DNA of 42,008 nt, from positions 1 through 42,008 of the forward strand of contig CALUQR010000012.1 of the NCBI GenBank assembly GCA_944322965.1, in the 5' to 3' direction. The notes beneath the pieces are model-generated. The model worked only from the letters and a program-made list of their open reading frames with translations, did not search any database and was not told where the DNA came from. A program made the position numbers and the translations under genes. This DNA comes from Vulcanimicrobiota bacterium. GTDB taxonomy: Bacteria > Vulcanimicrobiota > Xenobia > Xenobiales > Xenobiaceae. Positions 16,107 through 23,871 of this stretch are shown piece after piece (the first letter of the stretch is position 1; each line of letters begins with the position of its first letter).

Positions 16107-17061
16107 GGCTCCCATCTCCTTTCACATCATTGCGTACGTAGTAAAAATAGGGGCTAGCTTGCGGCTGGCAGGCAGCCTTGAAAGAGTCTAAGCCGGGATT
16201 ACAGATCGGACCGGCCGGCAGACCGGGATAGAGGTAAGTATTGTAAGGGGAGTCGATCTCTAAGTCTTTATAGAGCAAATACTCTTTGGGGGTCCCCAGA
16301 GCGTATTGGACGGTGGCGTCGCACTCCAATTTCATCCCGGCGCGCAAGCGATTGATGTAGACCCCGGCAATTAAGGGGCGCTCCTCAGGAACTTGGGCCT
16401 CTCTCTCTACTAAAGAGGCCAGGATGACCGTATCTCGGAGAGAGAGCGGGGACTCTTTAGTATGCCAAGGGAGGGCCAATTCCCGGAAACGGGCCGTCAT
16501 AATGCGCGCTAATTCTGGGCCCGTACACTTTAAGGGCAAGAGATAAGTATCGGGGAGGAGATAGCCTTCGAGATTGGCGGGAAAAATATCGCCGAACTCG
16601 CGCCCCTTTTTAGAAGTTAGCTCTAAAAAATGGGCCGCCGAATCGATACCCTCCTTTTCCACCGCTTGGGCGCACTGGCGCAAGGTCCAGCCCTCCGGAA
16701 AGGTCACTTTGCGTTGTACGGTGCGCCCCGAGACTAAGACCGCTAAAAGCTGGCGAGGGGTCATAGCGGCGGAGACTTCATAATGGCCCGCTTGCAATTT
16801 GGCGCCCTGCTCTAGATAACGCCCCCAAAATTCAAAGACTAAAGCCTGGCGCAAGAGGCCCAAGCGCTCTAAATCCTCACCGACGCTGCGCAACGTAGCC
16901 CCGGCCGGCACCTCATAGACTACTGGAGGAGCCTTTGGGCCTGCCGCCCGTACCGGACGATCCCACTCCTTAAATTGGAGATACCCCCAATAAGCCCCCC
17001 CGGCCGCTAGGACTAAAAAGACGAGGAGGACGATCCCCAAATAGAGCCAGAATTTCTTCAC
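16048..17061 (-). CDS. mltG: Endolytic murein transglycosylase MltG
   Basis: MltG (YceG-like) cuts nascent peptidoglycan glycan strands and sets their length. The 337-aa protein has one N-terminal membrane segment (LYLGIVLLVFLVLAAGGAYWGY). A LysM-like segment comes next (YEVPAGATLRSVGEDLERLGLL). The YceG catalytic domain contains ASLVEREAQVPEERPLIAGVYINRL, with the conserved Glu, and LECDATVQYALG, YNTYLYPGLPAGPICNPG. The start is a GTG after AAGGTAGGG. It sits 45 nt downstream of ruvX and its end overlaps udk. Confidence 0.94.
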   Translation of the reverse strand: MKKFWLYLGIVLLVFLVLAAGGAYWGYLQFKEWDRPVRAAGPKAPPVVYEVPAGATLRSVGEDLERLGLLRQALVFEFWGRYLEQGAKLQAGHYEVSAAMTPRQLLAVLVSGRTVQRKVTFPEGWTLRQCAQAVEKEGIDSAAHFLELTSKKGREFGDIFPANLEGYLLPDTYLLPLKCTGPELARIMTARFRELALPWHTKESPLSLRDTVILASLVEREAQVPEERPLIAGVYINRLRAGMKLECDATVQYALGTPKEYLLYKDLEIDSPYNTYLYPGLPAGPICNPGLDSFKAACQPQASPYFYYVRNDVKGDGSHVFGKDFSEHQNNIRRFQR

Positions 17062-17106
17062 GGCCCTACCTTCTAGGCAGGGCAGGGAGAGCCTGCTCCT
17101 CCCCCT

Positions 17107-17559
17107 CTACCACTCTTCCGAGGAGCGCCGCGAACGCCCCTGCCCGTCGAGCCAACCTTGTAAAATAATAGTAGCCGCCATCTTATCTACGACCTGGCGC
17201 CTCTTCTTCTCTTTGACCCCGCCGGCCCGCAACGTCTGGTGGGCCATGACGGTAGTAAACATCTCGTTGACCACCTCCACCGGCACCTGGAGGCGACCGC
17301 GCAATCTCTCCACAAATTCTAGGTAATGCTCGACCTTGGCGCTAGCCTTGCCATCCGTGCGCTTAGGCAGACCGACGACTACCGTTCCGATCTGACGCTC
17401 TTCTACTAGACGGCGAATCCGTCCCGGCAGGCCGTCCCAATCGCTCCCCTCCCAAACCTCATAGGGGGAAGCGATCATCCCCAAAGGGTCGGAAATAGCT
17501 AAACCTACGCGCTTTTCTCCCAGATCAATACCCAAAACTCTCAAGGCTGCGTTCTCCAA
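17107..17559 (-). CDS. ruvX: Holliday-junction resolvase-like nuclease RuvX (YqgF)
   Basis: This 150-aa RNase H-fold protein belongs to the YqgF family, which processes the 5' end of pre-16S rRNA. The three expected acidic residues are present: GIDLGEKRVGLA (first Asp), NEMFTT (Glu; the usual motif is DERLTT) and VVDKMAATIIL (last Asp). The change of DER to NEM is unusual but keeps the catalytic Glu. A basic C-terminus follows. Its start lies inside the recO end (35-nt overlap), so the two are translationally linked. Confidence 0.92.
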   Translation of the reverse strand: MENAALRVLGIDLGEKRVGLAISDPLGMIASPYEVWEGSDWDGLPGRIRRLVEERQIGTVVVGLPKRTDGKASAKVEHYLEFVERLRGRLQVPVEVVNEMFTTVMAHQTLRAGGVKEKKRRQVVDKMAATIILQGWLDGQGRSRRSSEEW

Positions 17560-18313
17560 TCTTTAAAAAGCGGCGGCTCTTCAAGGCGAGGGGCCAATGG
17601 TAAGTTAATTGCCGCCATAAATAGGCCTCACCCTGGGCGTAGGTAGAGGGTAAAAAGCGCTCCTTTAGGGCTACTGACCAGGGATTTTTCCGGTACTGAG
17701 ACCATAACTTGCGAGTCTCTGGCATTAATCGCCACCCCTCATCCCCCCTCTGACACTGGGCGCAGAGCGTCCCTCCCGCCGGGGCCGAAAAGTAACTTAC
17801 CTGGTCCGTGTGGCAGCGCAAGCAGCTAGAGATCTCGGGGGCGATCCCCAAAAGCCCCACTAAGCGCCAGAGCATCCAAATAGAGACCCCCACCCCTTTG
17901 TGGGGGAAAGCCCCTAAGGCTTCTAGAGCCTGGCCCAAAAGGGAGTAGAGACTAGCCTCTTCCCCCCCTGGGCCTTCCTCGGCGCTCCCTCTAGCGGCGG
18001 GCATCAGGGCTCGCCACAACTCTAAATAGAAGCTCCCCCAACAGAGGCAAGGGTAATCGCTATAAAATTGGGGATAGATCTTTAAAGTCTGAGCCTGGGT
18101 CAGACGCCAGCGCCCGCGCCCCCGTACCAATTGGATCTCTAAGTTATTGAAGGGCTCTACCCTCCCCCTCAAGGAGCTGGCGCTCTTATAGATCCCCCCG
18201 CAGAGGGCTTCGATACATCCCAATTGGGGGCAGAAGAGGAGCGCCAACTCAGATTTTTCGTCCCAGGGCTGGCGCCCTAAAACGATGGCCTCCGTGCGCA
18301 GCGTTTCGCTCAT
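17525..18313 (-). CDS. recO: DNA repair protein RecO
   Basis: RecO helps RecR load RecA onto SSB-coated DNA. The 262-aa product starts with the OB-fold segment MSETLRTEAIVLGRQPWDEKSELALLFC. A helical domain and a zinc-finger region follow, with CLRCH and CAQCQ about 20 residues apart. Length fits the family (about 240-260). A purine-rich site (GGAGAGGGCGGAAG) precedes the ATG. It overlaps ruvX downstream and follows deoC by about 20 nt. Confidence 0.9.
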   Translation of the reverse strand: MSETLRTEAIVLGRQPWDEKSELALLFCPQLGCIEALCGGIYKSASSLRGRVEPFNNLEIQLVRGRGRWRLTQAQTLKIYPQFYSDYPCLCWGSFYLELWRALMPAARGSAEEGPGGEEASLYSLLGQALEALGAFPHKGVGVSIWMLWRLVGLLGIAPEISSCLRCHTDQVSYFSAPAGGTLCAQCQRGDEGWRLMPETRKLWSQYRKNPWSVALKERFLPSTYAQGEAYLWRQLTYHWPLALKSRRFLKIGERSLESFGY

Positions 18314-18334
18314 CTTCCGCCCTCTCCGCCCTAA

Positions 18335-19027
18335 CTACATGAGAACGACCTTTTTCAAGTCGGGATCGCCCTCCATAATCTTAATCGAAGCGCTGGCGCC
18401 GATGCGATTGGCTCCAGCCTCAATGAGGGCTACGGCGCTGGGGAAGTCATGAATGCCGCCCGAAGCTTTGACGCCGATCTTATCGCCCACGGTCTTACGC
18501 ATCAGAGCTACATGGTGGACCGTAGCGCCGCCCGGGCCGAAGCCGGTAGAGGTCTTGACGAAATCGATTCCGCCCTTAACCGCCAACTGGCAGGCGCGCA
18601 CTACTTCCTCATCGCTGAGCATGGCGGCCTCAATGATGCACTTTACTAAGCGCCCGCCCGCGGCCTGGACTACCGCCCGCACATCGTCTTCTACTAAGCG
18701 ATCTTCACCCGCTTTGAGGGCCCCAATATTGATCACCATATCGACTTCGTCCGCCCCATTGGCGATGGCGTCGCGCGTCTCAGCGGCTTTGGCGAAGCTG
18801 GTAGTCGCTCCTAAGGGGAAACCGATAACCGTGCAAGTCTTGACGCCCGAGCCCTGTAATTCGCCCGCTACCGTAGCCACCCACGTGGGATTGACGCAGA
18901 CGGAAGCAAACTTATACTGGCGCGCTTCGGCGCAAACTTTGAGGATCTGCTCGCGAGTAGCATCCGCCTTGAGCAGAGTGTGGTCGATCATATCTCCCAC
19001 CATGCGACCGGTGATCTTACTATCCAT
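18335..19027 (-). CDS. deoC: Deoxyribose-phosphate aldolase
   Basis: DeoC splits 2-deoxyribose 5-phosphate into glyceraldehyde 3-phosphate and acetaldehyde in nucleoside catabolism. The 230-aa TIM barrel shows [19 protein letters not shown], the Schiff-base Lys in [13 protein letters not shown], and VKASGGIHD. The start is the ATG at 19027, nine bases after AGGAGGT. An upstream in-frame ATG at 19048 overlaps that site and the T-run of a terminator. It lies between era and recO in the same direction. Confidence 0.94.
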   Translation of the reverse strand: MDSKITGRMVGDMIDHTLLKADATREQILKVCAEARQYKFASVCVNPTWVATVAGELQGSGVKTCTVIGFPLGATTSFAKAAETRDAIANGADEVDMVINIGALKAGEDRLVEDDVRAVVQAAGGRLVKCIIEAAMLSDEEVVRACQLAVKGGIDFVKTSTGFGPGGATVHHVALMRKTVGDKIGVKASGGIHDFPSAVALIEAGANRIGASASIKIMEGDPDLKKVVLM

Positions 19028-19048
19028 CTCTTTGGTACCTCCTGCCAT

Positions 19049-19085
19049 AAAAAAGCCTCCGCGCCATCCTGAGGGAACGTGGAGG
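19049..19085 (-). terminator. Intrinsic terminator between era and deoC
   Basis: CCTCC (with extra pairs inside) and GGAGG form a stem followed on the minus strand by C and six T. The T-run ends only about 7 nt before the deoC ribosome site. It may be a partial terminator or attenuator that lowers deoC relative to era. Confidence 0.65.
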
Positions 19086-19144
19086 TTGGAGAGATTAGGC
19101 GCCTTAGCCCTCTGGGCCTGCCAGAAAGCTGGGAATTGCGCCCG

Positions 19145-20047
19145 CTATTCGTATCCTAAAGCGCGCAACCAATCGGGGCGATCGCGCCAATTCTCTTTAG
19201 TCTTGATCCAGAGATCTAAATAGACCTTCTGACCGAAGAGGTCTTCTAACTCTTGGCGGGCGGCGGCTCCAATGTCGCGCAACTTTTCCCCCTTGCGACC
19301 CAAGATAATATGCTTTTGCCCTTCCCGCTCGACGTAGATTACCGCCCGCAGGTATTGCAAATTACCTTTATTGTGGGCGGGGCGACACTCTTCCAGTTGG
19401 ATCGCCACCGCGTGCGGCACCTCTCTATAAGTGCAACGCAAGACCTTCTCCCGGATAATCTCCTCCGCCAAGCGCTCTTGATCTTGATCGGAGACTTGAT
19501 CTTCTGGGAAATAGGGGGTCCCTTCCGGCAACATCTGGCGCAAGCGGGCCACTAACTCCTTTAAGTTGGAGCCGTCCTTAGCCGAGACCGGAAAGACCTC
19601 TTGGAAATCGGCCAACTGGCGATAGGCCTCAATGCGCGGCAAGAGCAATTCTTTGGGTTTAACCTTATCGACCTTATTGAGGACTAGCAACTTAGGCGCC
19701 TGAACCTCCTGGCGCAGGAAGTCGGCCACCAAGCGATCCTCCTCGTTGGGCTTTAACGAGGCGTCGACCACCATCACCGCAATGTCGGCCTCGCTACCTT
19801 CCGTCTTGGCGGAGTCTAACATCCACTCCCCTAAACAGGTCTCCGCTAAATGGAAGCCGGGGGTATCGACAAAGACGATCTGGGCCTGAGGACTATGGGC
19901 CACCCCCAAGACCCGGTGGCGCGTCGTTTGGGGCATACCCGAGGTTATAGCCACCTTCGTTCCCAAAATAGCGTTTAATAAAGTCGATTTGCCCACATTG
20001 GGACGCCCTACTAAGGCTACAAAACCGCTGCGGAATCCTTTAGCCAT
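19145..20047 (-). CDS. era: Ribosome assembly GTPase Era
   Basis: Era binds the 3' end of 16S rRNA during 30S maturation. The 300-aa protein has G1 GRPNVGKS (15-22), switch I TSGMPQTTRHRV, G3 DTPGFH, G4 NKVD, G5 VSAKDGSN and a C-terminal KH domain with the GRKGEKL loop. Length fits the family. The ribosome site (AAAGGAG) is somewhat far from the ATG, but the conserved N-terminus makes the start secure. Confidence 0.96.
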   Translation of the reverse strand: MAKGFRSGFVALVGRPNVGKSTLLNAILGTKVAITSGMPQTTRHRVLGVAHSPQAQIVFVDTPGFHLAETCLGEWMLDSAKTEGSEADIAVMVVDASLKPNEEDRLVADFLRQEVQAPKLLVLNKVDKVKPKELLLPRIEAYRQLADFQEVFPVSAKDGSNLKELVARLRQMLPEGTPYFPEDQVSDQDQERLAEEIIREKVLRCTYREVPHAVAIQLEECRPAHNKGNLQYLRAVIYVEREGQKHIILGRKGEKLRDIGAAARQELEDLFGQKVYLDLWIKTKENWRDRPDWLRALGYE

Positions 20048-20107
20048 TCGCTCTCTGCTAGCTCCTTTAACTGCGCACTTAAGCTTACTTTTACCCGGGC
20101 CCGCCTC

Positions 20108-20989
20108 TTAGACGGCTCCCCAGTAGGCCCCTGCCTGCTCGGGTAGCTCTCCCCAAGCGGCCGCCAAATTCCAGGCCAACGAGGCCCACAGCTGATCGAT
20201 CTGCCCGGGCGCTAAACGGCGCTGATCGGAGAGGGCGGCCACGATCCAAGTGTAGCGCCGCCCCCTAAAGAGGGCCAAATCGTGGCGAGCCCCATCGTCC
20301 AATTCACCCGTCTTATTGGCGCTCCACAGGCTGGCGGGTAAGAGAGCGGGCAATTTTTCTCGGAACTGCTGGCTATGTAAGAGGGACCAGAATTGCTGCC
20401 AATACTCTCCGCGCAAGAGATCGCCTTGCCAGAGCCGCAGATAGAGCTTCACTCCATCTAAGGGGGTTAAGTAATTTTCCCCCTCCACTAAGGGCGAATG
20501 CATAAAGTAACGCCGCCACTGAAGGCTAGTCGTCCCTAGGGAGCGGCGCATAAAGTCTTGGACTCGCTCTAAGCCCAGACGCTCTAAAAGGAGGTTAGCA
20601 GCCGTATTGTCGCTCCAAGAGAGGCTGAGCGCGGCCAGTTCCCTATAACTAAAAGAACGCCCTCCCCCCAATAAGGCCAAAGGTCCGCCCTCTACTACCC
20701 CCTCCCACGGACAGGTTATCTTCTCCTCTAAGGCTAGCTCCCCCCGTTGGGCTTGGAGAAAGAGTAAAGCTACCAAACCGACCTTTATGAGGCTCGCCGC
20801 CCGCTGAGGTTCCGCTCCGCGCCAGTGGGCTACCCACAAGGGATCGGGTAAAGATCCCTCATTCTGCCAGCGGGTTACGGCCACCCCTAGCCCCGGATGG
20901 GATACCGAGGCCCAGGCTCTACTCCAATAGGGCTCTCTCCCCGCCCACTCGCTCCTCAAGCTGGGCCAAGGCACATTGTACAGTTCCAA
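20108..20989 (-). CDS. Class A beta-lactamase-like serine hydrolase
   Basis: The 293-aa protein carries the three motifs of the serine beta-lactamase/PBP fold: SLIK (66-69), SDN (126-128) and KTG (226-228, in NKTGE). An omega-loop-like segment ENYLTPLDG lies at 171-179. The canonical class A ExxLN is not exact, so the substrate may be a peptidoglycan peptide rather than a beta-lactam. No signal peptide is visible at the N-terminus (MELYNVPWPSLRSEW), which is odd for this fold and suggests a cytoplasmic or non-classical location. The start is TTG, six bases after GAGGAG. It sits directly behind the tRNA-Leu terminator, upstream of era. Confidence 0.75.
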   Translation of the reverse strand: MELYNVPWPSLRSEWAGREPYWSRAWASVSHPGLGVAVTRWQNEGSLPDPLWVAHWRGAEPQRAASLIKVGLVALLFLQAQRGELALEEKITCPWEGVVEGGPLALLGGGRSFSYRELAALSLSWSDNTAANLLLERLGLERVQDFMRRSLGTTSLQWRRYFMHSPLVEGENYLTPLDGVKLYLRLWQGDLLRGEYWQQFWSLLHSQQFREKLPALLPASLWSANKTGELDDGARHDLALFRGRRYTWIVAALSDQRRLAPGQIDQLWASLAWNLAAAWGELPEQAGAYWGAV

Positions 20990-21006
20990 CTCTCGCTCCT
21001 CAAATG

Positions 21007-21031
21007 AAAAAAGGCGCCCCTGAGGTCGCCT
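21007..21031 (-). terminator. Intrinsic terminator after tRNA-Leu
   Basis: AGGCG and CGCCT, with inner CC/GG pairs, are followed by a run of T on the minus strand. It starts 5 nt past the tRNA CCA end. Its T-run ends about 6 nt before the ribosome site of the beta-lactamase-like gene, so that gene needs read-through or another promoter. Confidence 0.85.
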
Positions 21032-21035
21032 TAGA

Positions 21036-21121
21036 TGGTACGGGAGGAGGGATTTGAACCCTCACGCCCTTGCGGACTCGGGATTTTAAGTCCCGTGCGT
21101 CTACCGTTCCGCCACTCCCGC
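21036..21121 (-). tRNA. tRNA-Leu (anticodon UAA), CCA encoded
   Basis: A full cloverleaf can be drawn: acceptor GCGGGAG/CTCCCGT with a terminal G-U pair, anticodon stem CGGGA/TCCCG around loop CTTAAAA (anticodon TAA), the long variable arm typical of tRNA-Leu (GAGTCCGCAAGGGCGT), T arm GAGGG-TTCAAAT-CCCTC, and an encoded CCA. Confidence 0.96.
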
Positions 21122-21154
21122 ATCTACTATTTACTCCCCCCAACTACGCTGAGT

Positions 21155-21183
21155 ACTATACACATCTCTCTCCCCTTTGTCAA
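21155..21183 (-). promoter_or_regulatory. Consensus sigma70 promoter of tRNA-Leu
   Basis: TTGACA (21178-21183) and TATAGT (21155-21160) are 17 bases apart on the minus strand. The start would be near 21148, about 27 nt before the mature tRNA. Confidence 0.88.
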
Positions 21184-21215
21184 CACCACTAGAGCCTCCA
21201 ATTGCCAAAAAGTAG

Positions 21216-21265
21216 AGCAGGTAAGCGGAATAAAATGTTAAAAAATAGAGGACATTCGACCTGCT
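21216..21265 (+). promoter_or_regulatory. Inverted repeat upstream of plsY
   Basis: AGCAGGT (21216-21222) and ACCTGCT (21259-21265) flank an AT-rich loop that itself contains AATGT/ACATT. This could be a leader hairpin or an operator 44 nt before the plsY ATG. No clear -35/-10 pair was found for plsY. Confidence 0.4.
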
Positions 21266-21308
21266 AAAGTACCTAGATTAGAGCTGGGTTGGAAGCTTTG
21301 AGGGGATT

Positions 21309-21917
21309 ATGATCTGGTTATTGATCTTATTGCTAATCTGTTATCTATTAGGTTCCTTCCCATCTGGAAGCTTAGTAGCTAAGCGCTGGGGGGTAGCCGA
21401 CCTCTCTCAGGTAGGTAGCGGCAGTATAGGGGCTACTAACGCCTTCCGCATTATGGGCTTTAAACCGGCCCTGCTCGTCTTAGCCTTAGACGTGGCCAAA
21501 GGCTTTGTAGCGGTCTGTCTAGCCTACTTAGTCTGGCTACCCCCCTTCCTCTTCCCGCTGGTGAAGGTCACTTTCGGTTTAGCGGCTATCGCCGGCCACA
21601 ATTGGTCGATCTTCTCGGGCTTTAAAGGGGGCAAAGGGGTAGCGACTACTTGCGGCGTCTTCTTAGCTTTAGTCCCCCAAGCGGTGGGGATCGCCGCCCT
21701 GCTCTGGTTGGCGGTAGCTCTGCTCACCCGTTGGGCTTCGGCCGCCTCCTTGAGCGCCGCCTTGGCCTTTCCTCTGCTGGCCTACGCTTATGGGGCCAGT
21801 TGGCCGGAGTTAATCTTGGCTATCTTAGCCGCCGTCTTAGTTATCTTCCAACATCGCTCCAATCTGCAGCGCCTTCTCCACGGAGAAGAGGAGAAATTAG
21901 ATTTCCATCTCTTTTAA
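21309..21917 (+). CDS. plsY: Glycerol-3-phosphate acyltransferase PlsY
   Basis: PlsY transfers the acyl group of acyl-phosphate to glycerol 3-phosphate, the first step of phospholipid synthesis. The 202-aa polytopic protein shows the family motifs GSFPSGSLVAKRWG, GSGSIGATNAFRIMG, the DVAKGFVAV loop, AGHNWSIFSGFKGGKGVATTCG and HRSNLQRLLHGEE. Length fits. GAGGGG precedes the ATG. It opens the plus-strand run and is 52 nt from the pilT-like gene. Confidence 0.95.
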   Translation: MIWLLILLLICYLLGSFPSGSLVAKRWGVADLSQVGSGSIGATNAFRIMGFKPALLVLALDVAKGFVAVCLAYLVWLPPFLFPLVKVTFGLAAIAGHNWSIFSGFKGGKGVATTCGVFLALVPQAVGIAALLWLAVALLTRWASAASLSAALAFPLLAYAYGASWPELILAILAAVLVIFQHRSNLQRLLHGEEEKLDFHLF

Positions 21918-21969
21918 GGGATCCGCTTAAAGGTTTATCGCCTATTCAACCTATCGCCGGGAGGAATAT

Positions 21970-23109
21970 ATGGAATTTGAAAATTTACGCGCTCTGCTGG
22001 ATAAGGTTTTAGCCCTCTCCTACCAGCAAAAGGCCTCCGACGTCTACATTAAGGCGGAGTTGCCCCCTTACTTGCGCATTATCGGTACCATGTATCCCGT
22101 CCAGTGCGAGCCTTTAAGCCCGGAGATGACCGAGTATCTGGCCTACTCCATCATGCCCCCCCGCCTCAAAGAGCGCTTTGAAAACGGCCATCCGGAAGCT
22201 AACTTCGTCTATCCCCTCAAGCATATAGGCCGCTTCCGCGTCAACGCTTACCGCCAAAAGGATAGCGTGGCCATGGTATTCCGCCGCGTAGAGGAAGAGA
22301 TCTTAGATATTGAGACTTTGGGACTCCATCCCGTGCTCAATAGTTTGGTTATGGAGCGGCGCGGCATCATCTTAGTTACGGGACCTACGGGCTCTGGTAA
22401 ATCGACGACTCTGGCCTCTATGATTAAGTATCGCAAAGAGCACGCTAGCGGCCACATCGTCACGATCGAGGATCCGGTGGAGTACGTCCATACCGATACC
22501 CGCGACTGCTTAGTCTCCCAGCGCGAGATAGGGAGCGATACTAGCTGTTACTCTGAGGCTTTAGAGAGCGCCCTGCGCCAGGCCCCCGACGTCCTCTTAG
22601 TGGGAGAGATGCGCGACTTACCCTCAGTAGAAGCGGCCGTCTACTTTGCGGAGACGGGCCACTTAGTGCTCTCCACCTTGCATGCCAATAACGCCGTCCA
22701 GACCATCGAGCGTATCCTCCAATTCTTCCCCGATGAGATGCACAACCCCGTGCTCTATCAACTTTCGATGAACGTCAGGGCGGTCATCGCCCAGCGCCTC
22801 ATCCCCGCTACCGGCGGCGGTCGCGTGCCCGCTTTGGAGATTATGATCAATAACGCTCGCGTCCAAGAGTGTCTGCGCAAAAACGAGTTGACTACTATTA
22901 AGCGCGAGTTGGATTCCTTCCATCCCGACGGCATGCAGAGTTTCGACTACCATCTCCTCCAGCTCTTCAAACAGGGCAAGATCGGAGCCGAAGACGCGCT
23001 GCGCAACTCTGACAACGCCAACGACCTCAAGTTGCAGATGCGCCACGCCATGCAAGAGATCGCTGAAGCTCAGGATATTCTCAAAAATACCGATTTTGCC
23101 AACTGGTAA
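21970..23109 (+). CDS. PilT/PilU-type retraction ATPase paralogue
   Basis: This second PilT-family ATPase (379 aa) is encoded outside the pil cluster. It has the PAS-like N-domain (QQKASDVYIKAELPPYLRI), canonical Walker A GPTGSGKS (138-145), TIEDPVEYVH, Walker B (APDVLLVGEMRD) and TGHLVLSTLHAN. At the place of the PilT AIRNLIRE retraction motif it reads NARVQECLRKNEL, a divergence also typical of PilU, which needs PilT to act. A PilU-like helper is therefore the best guess. GGAGG precedes the ATG. An unknown protein and a MoeA-PBP fusion follow closely. Confidence 0.9.
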   Translation: MEFENLRALLDKVLALSYQQKASDVYIKAELPPYLRIIGTMYPVQCEPLSPEMTEYLAYSIMPPRLKERFENGHPEANFVYPLKHIGRFRVNAYRQKDSVAMVFRRVEEEILDIETLGLHPVLNSLVMERRGIILVTGPTGSGKSTTLASMIKYRKEHASGHIVTIEDPVEYVHTDTRDCLVSQREIGSDTSCYSEALESALRQAPDVLLVGEMRDLPSVEAAVYFAETGHLVLSTLHANNAVQTIERILQFFPDEMHNPVLYQLSMNVRAVIAQRLIPATGGGRVPALEIMINNARVQECLRKNELTTIKRELDSFHPDGMQSFDYHLLQLFKQGKIGAEDALRNSDNANDLKLQMRHAMQEIAEAQDILKNTDFANW

Positions 23110-23136
23110 GATCTTTGCCGAGAGGAGAGAGTTAAG

Positions 23137-23865
23137 ATGACCGATTTAGAGAAGAATCCCTACTTAGTGGAAGATTTAGAACCCGAAGAGGCTAATCCCC
23201 TGGAAGAGCGGGAAGGGGCCTCCCTGCCCAACGGTCCTCTCCTCCACCAACGCACTACCCCTCTGCCCTTGCGCATTAAGAGCGGCCACTTTACGGAGGA
23301 GGCCTTAGTGGGCGAGACCCCCCAAGGGACGGTGGAGATCCCTTGGAGCGAGGTGGAGTACGTAGCCCTGGGGATGATCGTCGAGCGCAGCGAGCAAGAG
23401 GCCGAAGCGTACAAGGTCCAGCGCCTAGTTAAAGGTATTTCCCGCATGGCCACGGGCGGCTCCCCCTCCGACGACAAGGATAAGATCGTCTCCTATAAGC
23501 CTACTAATTACCTCGATCTCTACTGTCGCGGGCGCGAAGCCCCCTTGCGCTTCGACTCTTTGAGCGTCAATTATCGCGGCTTTTTGGGCCCTAACCTCTC
23601 CCACGTCTCCTTCCAAAACTTCTTCCGCTTAGTGCGCGAGGTCTGCCGCCGCTGCTCTCAGGCCCAATTCTTGCAAGGTATTAAGCCCTTCTTAGCTTGG
23701 GATCGCGACCATATGCGCAAGTACCAGGCGGTGCACGACTTTGAAAATGAGACCTTCTTGGCTATCACTCGCCGCCAGAAGTTGATCCCCTGGTCGGAAT
23801 TAGACTTTACGCGCACCGGCTGGGCGGACGGTTGGCAAGAGGATCAATCCCAAGAGGAGGATTAG
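23137..23865 (+). CDS. Unknown protein, possible PH-like domain
   Basis: I do not recognise this 242-aa protein. It has no signal peptide or membrane segment and has acidic ends. The middle reads as beta-strands: SGHFTEEALVGETPQGTVEIPWSEVEYVALGMI, a flexible linker (TGGSPSDDKDK), then YLDLYCRGREAPLRFD and an amphipathic helix around FQNFFRLVREVCRRC. That layout (a strand, IPW-type turn, final helix) suggests a PH-like fold. The IPWSE motif appears again near the C-terminus. GAGGAG precedes the ATG, and the gene lies 27 nt after the PilU-like gene and 6 nt before the MoeA-PBP fusion, so the three are probably one operon. Confidence 0.7.
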   Translation: MTDLEKNPYLVEDLEPEEANPLEEREGASLPNGPLLHQRTTPLPLRIKSGHFTEEALVGETPQGTVEIPWSEVEYVALGMIVERSEQEAEAYKVQRLVKGISRMATGGSPSDDKDKIVSYKPTNYLDLYCRGREAPLRFDSLSVNYRGFLGPNLSHVSFQNFFRLVREVCRRCSQAQFLQGIKPFLAWDRDHMRKYQAVHDFENETFLAITRRQKLIPWSELDFTRTGWADGWQEDQSQEED

Positions 23866-23871
23866 AGCGCC

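Noticed and set aside
21035-21241. 68-codon plus-strand frame over tRNA-Leu
   Set aside because: It reads through a complete tRNA and its consensus promoter on the other strand.
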